From positions 3,052-12,436 of the forward strand of contig DBNV01000074.1 in the NCBI GenBank assembly GCA_002299865.1: DNA of 9,385 nt. The letters run 5' to 3'. Of the stretch, positions 7,701-9,385 are shown in pieces; position 1 is the stretch's first letter; every line of letters starts with the position of its first letter. This DNA comes from Desulfonatronaceae bacterium UBA663 (lineage in GTDB: Bacteria; Desulfobacterota; Desulfovibrionia; Desulfovibrionales; Desulfonatronaceae). Under the pieces are notes generated by a model. It was not told where the DNA came from and searched no databases. It saw only the letters and a list, made by a program, of their open reading frames with translations. A program made the translations under genes and the position numbers.

Positions 7701-8257
7701 ATCCGATCCGCCCGATCCTAGTCGAGGAGCAGTTGCAACGAAAGCTGCCGGGCAAGGCCGGAAGCGTTCTTTTGCGTGGGCGACTAGACCGAGTTGATCT
7801 TGATTTGCGCACCGGACTGCACGTGATCTTGGATTATAAGACCGGTCGCGCGCCAATGGACGGCCCCCTGGACGTAAGCCTGCTCTGGGAGTTAAGCGAC
7901 CACGCACGCAAAGCCCCTATGAATCGGGATGCATTGGTCCTGCTGAGGGAAAGGCTTCCGAACATCCAGCTTGCGGGATATCTTTACCTGCTGGACAGCC
8001 CGGCTCAATGCGGTTTCGTCCAATTGGGCGAATGGGATCCGAAAAAATCCTTTGTCCCTCTGTTCAAGCCGGACAGGAAAGACGAGCGCGGCAGCCTGGA
8101 AGATTTTTTGCGTTGGCAGCGGGAAGGCCTGCCGATGCTGCTGGAATGGCTCGGCAGGCATGTCCTGGAAGCCCCTGTTTTTTTCCCGGCCTGCCTAGCG
8201 CAAAGTTGCAAACACTGCCCTTGGAGCCCGGCCTGCCCCTGGACCGAAACGGAATAG
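4769..8257 (+). CDS. addB: fusion protein: AddA-type PD-(D/E)XK nuclease domain joined to an AddB-type iron-sulfur nuclease subunit
   Basis: This 1162-residue protein is the likely partner of the helicase encoded upstream. Residues about 30-190 are a RecB/AddA-type nuclease: H43 in GEIIHQAL, D128 in RIDRL, D142 and K144 in LDFK, and REYQALV at 158-164. A Pro/Ser-rich linker (about 191-222) follows. From about 222 the protein is AddB-like: an N-terminal degenerate helicase fold with FPHRR (258-262) where a Walker A would lie, so no ATP site is expected; the AddB segment FDKVVVLECLEGILP (736-750); and a second nuclease with H912 in GEVAHKVLE, D1007 in GRLDRVD, D1022 and K1024 in LDYKTG, and Q1067 in QLAGY. 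Cysteines C880, C1147, C1150 and C1156 have the AddB 4Fe-4S pattern, the last three spaced CxxCxxxxxC. Both nuclease sites look complete. No in-frame ATG with a ribosome site lies in the linker, so one continuous polypeptide is the simplest reading. It follows the helicase gene by 45 bp and is probably cotranscribed. Confidence 0.85.
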   Translation: MDTSRDLPPGERIFPRLAVVPPDTSTWGDDAAALRRLHGEIIHQALALMEPGAVTDQGVSRRLNQARALLGIPQHALDLEPLVSNIVQTLGRPEIARFFGPKALALTEQEVVVPGRTPGAPCRLVRIDRLVLLPDGTPWVLDFKLGFGDPDADKRQVREYQALVADIFQRPCHGALIHLDRSELMALEPVGLAPRQKEASRSFAPDPTSFSRPTEEVLPRPIQVFPLDADLISLLQSELLARHDPARPMNLAEVQIIFPHRRPKLYLLQKLAQAVDRPFLPPRCLSLEDWILRQACLGTNSPPTLASALDQAWLLHLVQEAGNEQSSPTKPLSWHQFLPWGLRLARVMGELDRELVTARNVALPPGDLPPLAQDILARLGRLQEGFHKALHAARLTTQAALAGNIDPDRLAVNKATYLCGLFALTGSEAALVEALRRRGARLWWQSGNPLPDQLLRWVWSWQAELQWMDKGAKTSERHRSAQVSFVQAHDLHSQLRHLAEDFASCNPQDQMAIILPDPSLLRPLLAHLPPSHQVNITLGLPLERTALGMLFHTLAQAARSGQISGTSPNAREFLGFLQNPWVRRLLPEGMPGLLRRILTERAGKILDAEERARIAQCVAERFGLEPLPYPHLAQLFFEALDLDCLSSLGWYLKRLLSALQVRKADSSPLEMQVVHALYSRIIPEMEHALSSTQTMPSSTLWNIFWTSLRSERTPLRGEPLTPWQVMGLLESRLLCFDKVVVLECLEGILPPAEAPNPLLPDALRPVLSLPPGQAEERIVRHHFQRLLASAKEVRLYTRQGLAADSLEGRTIPSRYWEQALWEEEKSCGELLEGHIARVPLELTLTAKKANFPAKEPILGLLSARLTKGLSLSALNTYLSCPIRFFYEQIARFTPMPDPSQDQGARTMGEVAHKVLENLFRPVLQQQIIPRELIPRLEAIWNHDLAEGLRDCPLSPVSRFFHVRLLRKLLVNYLDQAVDPIRPILVEEQLQRKLPGKAGSVLLRGRLDRVDLDLRTGLHVILDYKTGRAPMDGPLDVSLLWELSDHARKAPMNRDALVLLRERLPNIQLAGYLYLLDSPAQCGFVQLGEWDPKKSFVPLFKPDRKDERGSLEDFLRWQREGLPMLLEWLGRHVLEAPVFFPACLAQSCKHCPWSPACPWTETE

Positions 8258-8296
8258 CCGCCCCCTTGGAGCGCGCGGATGACCACATATATTTTC

Positions 8297-8337
8297 CTTC
8301 CGCCCTTGGCCAAAATGAGGGGCCAGCTGGCCGGAAG
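8297..8337. terminator. imperfect inverted repeat in a convergent gap, possible bidirectional terminator
   Basis: CTTCCG (8297-8302) pairs with CGGAAG (8332-8337). Inside lie GGCC (8308-8311) and the 12-bp perfect palindrome GGCCAGCTGGCC (8321-8332), which allow alternative inner stems. The hairpin sits in the 112-bp gap between the converging addB-fusion and dnaA genes, where a shared terminator is expected. No run of T follows on either strand, so it would not be a classical intrinsic terminator. Confidence 0.4.
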
Positions 8338-8369
8338 AAAGCCTCTGACATCAATCAGGGCTGGCAGGG

Positions 8370-9385
8370 CTAGGCTTCCAGTGTCTGAACCAACCGGTCC
8401 AGTTGTCGGCCCGCAGGGCTCTGCCGGGCCATTTCCTGCTCCACCTGGGTAATGCCCTTCAGCACGGTGGAGTGTCTGCGGTTGAAGGCTTCACCGATCC
8501 TTTTCAAGGAAAGGTCCGTATGTTTACGAGCCAGGTAAAAAATGGCGTTGCGGGCCATGACGTTTTCTTTCTTGCGGCTTTTAGTGCGCAACTTCTCATT
8601 GGAAAGGTTGAACGACTGGCAGATGAAACGAGTTATCTTCTCCAGGTCCGGTTTCTCTTGGGACGGCGCGTAGTTTTGCAAAATCTCCAGGGCCAGGCCG
8701 TGGGAGATATTTTTGTTCAGCAGGCGGGCCTTGAGCACCAGATTATGAAGACAGCTTTCCAGGAGCCGGACGTCGTTTTGAATGGAATTGGCGAAAAGTT
8801 CGATGACATCCTGGGAGATTTGCACCTGATAAACCTTGGCTTTGGCTTCCAGGATGCGCATCCTGGTCTCGAAGTCCGGCTTGTCGATGACCGCCATGAA
8901 TCCGTTGCAAAACTGCGAGGCTAACTGGCAGTCGAGCTTGGGCAATTCCTTGGGCAGGAAGGAACTGGTGAAGACCACCTTTTTCCCAGCCGACCGCAGG
9001 GCCTTGACCGTGGCCAGCAATTCTTCCTGGGTCTTTTCTTTTCCTTGCAGGAAGTGAACGTCTTCCAGCAGGAGCACGTCCACTCCATCTCGGAATCCGG
9101 CCTTGAACGTTTCCATTTCGCGACGCTTCAGGGCCATGACCATCCGGCAGGCGAATTCCTCAGCGCTTAAATAGGCGATCCGGGCCCCGCCGTTGCTGTT
9201 GGAGGAAAGCTCCCGGCCCATGGCCTGAAGCAAATGGGTTTTGCCCAAGCCCGGAGCGGAACAAAGATAGAATTGTTCCGTGACCAGTTGGTGACGACAA
9301 ATTCCGCGGGCCGCGCCAAAGGCCAGTTCATTGCTGGGGCCGACCACGAAATCCTGGAAGGAATGCCGCCATTTAGCGCCAGCGG
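8370..9385 (-). CDS. dnaA: chromosomal replication initiator protein DnaA, domains III-IV (5' end beyond the window)
   Basis: DnaA binds DnaA boxes at oriC as an ATP-bound oligomer and opens the duplex. The 337 C-terminal residues are visible; the frame is open to the window edge, so domains I-II are cut off. The apparent start at 9347 is a GTG inside the conserved FxxFVVGPSNELA stretch and is not the real start. Visible in order: Walker A APGLGKT (9237-9257), Walker B LLLEDVHF (about 9051-9074), sensor-1 region FTSSFLPKEL, sensor-2 NDVRLLES with its Arg, then domain IV (about 8373-8651) with the helix-turn-helix signature SLKRIGEAFNRRHSTVLKGI. Several residues differ from E. coli DnaA: the Arg-finger site R285 is Gln (8913-8915), R281 is Gln (8925-8927), the sensor-1 D269 is Ser (8961-8963), the first Walker B Asp is Glu, and the RDHTT box reads RRHST. 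Family assignment is secure. Whether it is the main initiator or a second paralog is open, since dnaN does not follow it. Confidence 0.92.
   Translation of the reverse strand, partial: AGAKWRHSFQDFVVGPSNELAFGAARGICRHQLVTEQFYLCSAPGLGKTHLLQAMGRELSSNSNGGARIAYLSAEEFACRMVMALKRREMETFKAGFRDGVDVLLLEDVHFLQGKEKTQEELLATVKALRSAGKKVVFTSSFLPKELPKLDCQLASQFCNGFMAVIDKPDFETRMRILEAKAKVYQVQISQDVIELFANSIQNDVRLLESCLHNLVLKARLLNKNISHGLALEILQNYAPSQEKPDLEKITRFICQSFNLSNEKLRTKSRKKENVMARNAIFYLARKHTDLSLKRIGEAFNRRHSTVLKGITQVEQEMARQSPAGRQLDRLVQTLEA

Noticed and set aside
8403..8924. 173-codon plus-strand frame opposite dnaA
   Set aside because: It is antisense to conserved DnaA domains III-IV and has no recognisable family.
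1..9385. CRISPR array, insertion sequence, toxin-antitoxin or other defence cassette
   Set aside because: No regularly spaced repeats, transposase motifs, terminal inverted repeats or defence-type gene pairs were seen; AddAB is a general repair enzyme.

Overview
The window looks like a piece of a Gram-negative bacterial chromosome. The best guess is a Desulfovibrio-like sulfate reducer (Desulfobacterota). This rests only on the general look of the DnaA and AddAB proteins and the moderately high GC of the coding regions, so it is an inference. No rRNA or other strong taxonomic marker is present.

Layout: (1) 1-179, an AT-richer stretch with no confident gene, holding a 10-bp tandem repeat and a possible dispersed repeat. 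(2) 180-270, minus strand, tRNA-Ser(UGA) with an encoded CCA. (3) 271-514, intergenic, containing a 13-bp palindrome. (4) 515-2026, plus strand, a 14-TM DHA2/EmrB-type major facilitator exporter. (5) 2138-4723, plus strand, an AddA/RecB-type superfamily 1 helicase that stops just after motif VI and has no nuclease domain. (6) 4769-8257, plus strand, a 1162-residue protein that starts with an AddA-type PD-(D/E)XK nuclease domain and continues into a full AddB-type subunit with its own iron-sulfur nuclease. (7) 8258-8369, a convergent gap with an imperfect inverted repeat. (8) 8370 to the right edge, minus strand, the AAA+ and DNA-binding domains of a DnaA protein whose N-terminus lies beyond the window.

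Genes 5 and 6 very likely form one transcription unit for an AddAB-type helicase-nuclease that resects double-strand breaks for homologous recombination. The domain layout is the main finding. The nuclease normally at the C-terminus of AddA appears to have been cut off and joined to the front of AddB, so one polypeptide carries both nuclease sites and the other carries only the motor. The 45-bp spacer between the two genes has TAA stops in all three forward frames and a 13-bp tandem duplication, so one sequencing error cannot explain the split.

The DnaA is also unusual. The positions of the arginine finger and the sensor-1 aspartate known from E. coli carry Gln and Ser, and no dnaN follows it. 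It may be a divergent lineage form or a second DnaA paralog.
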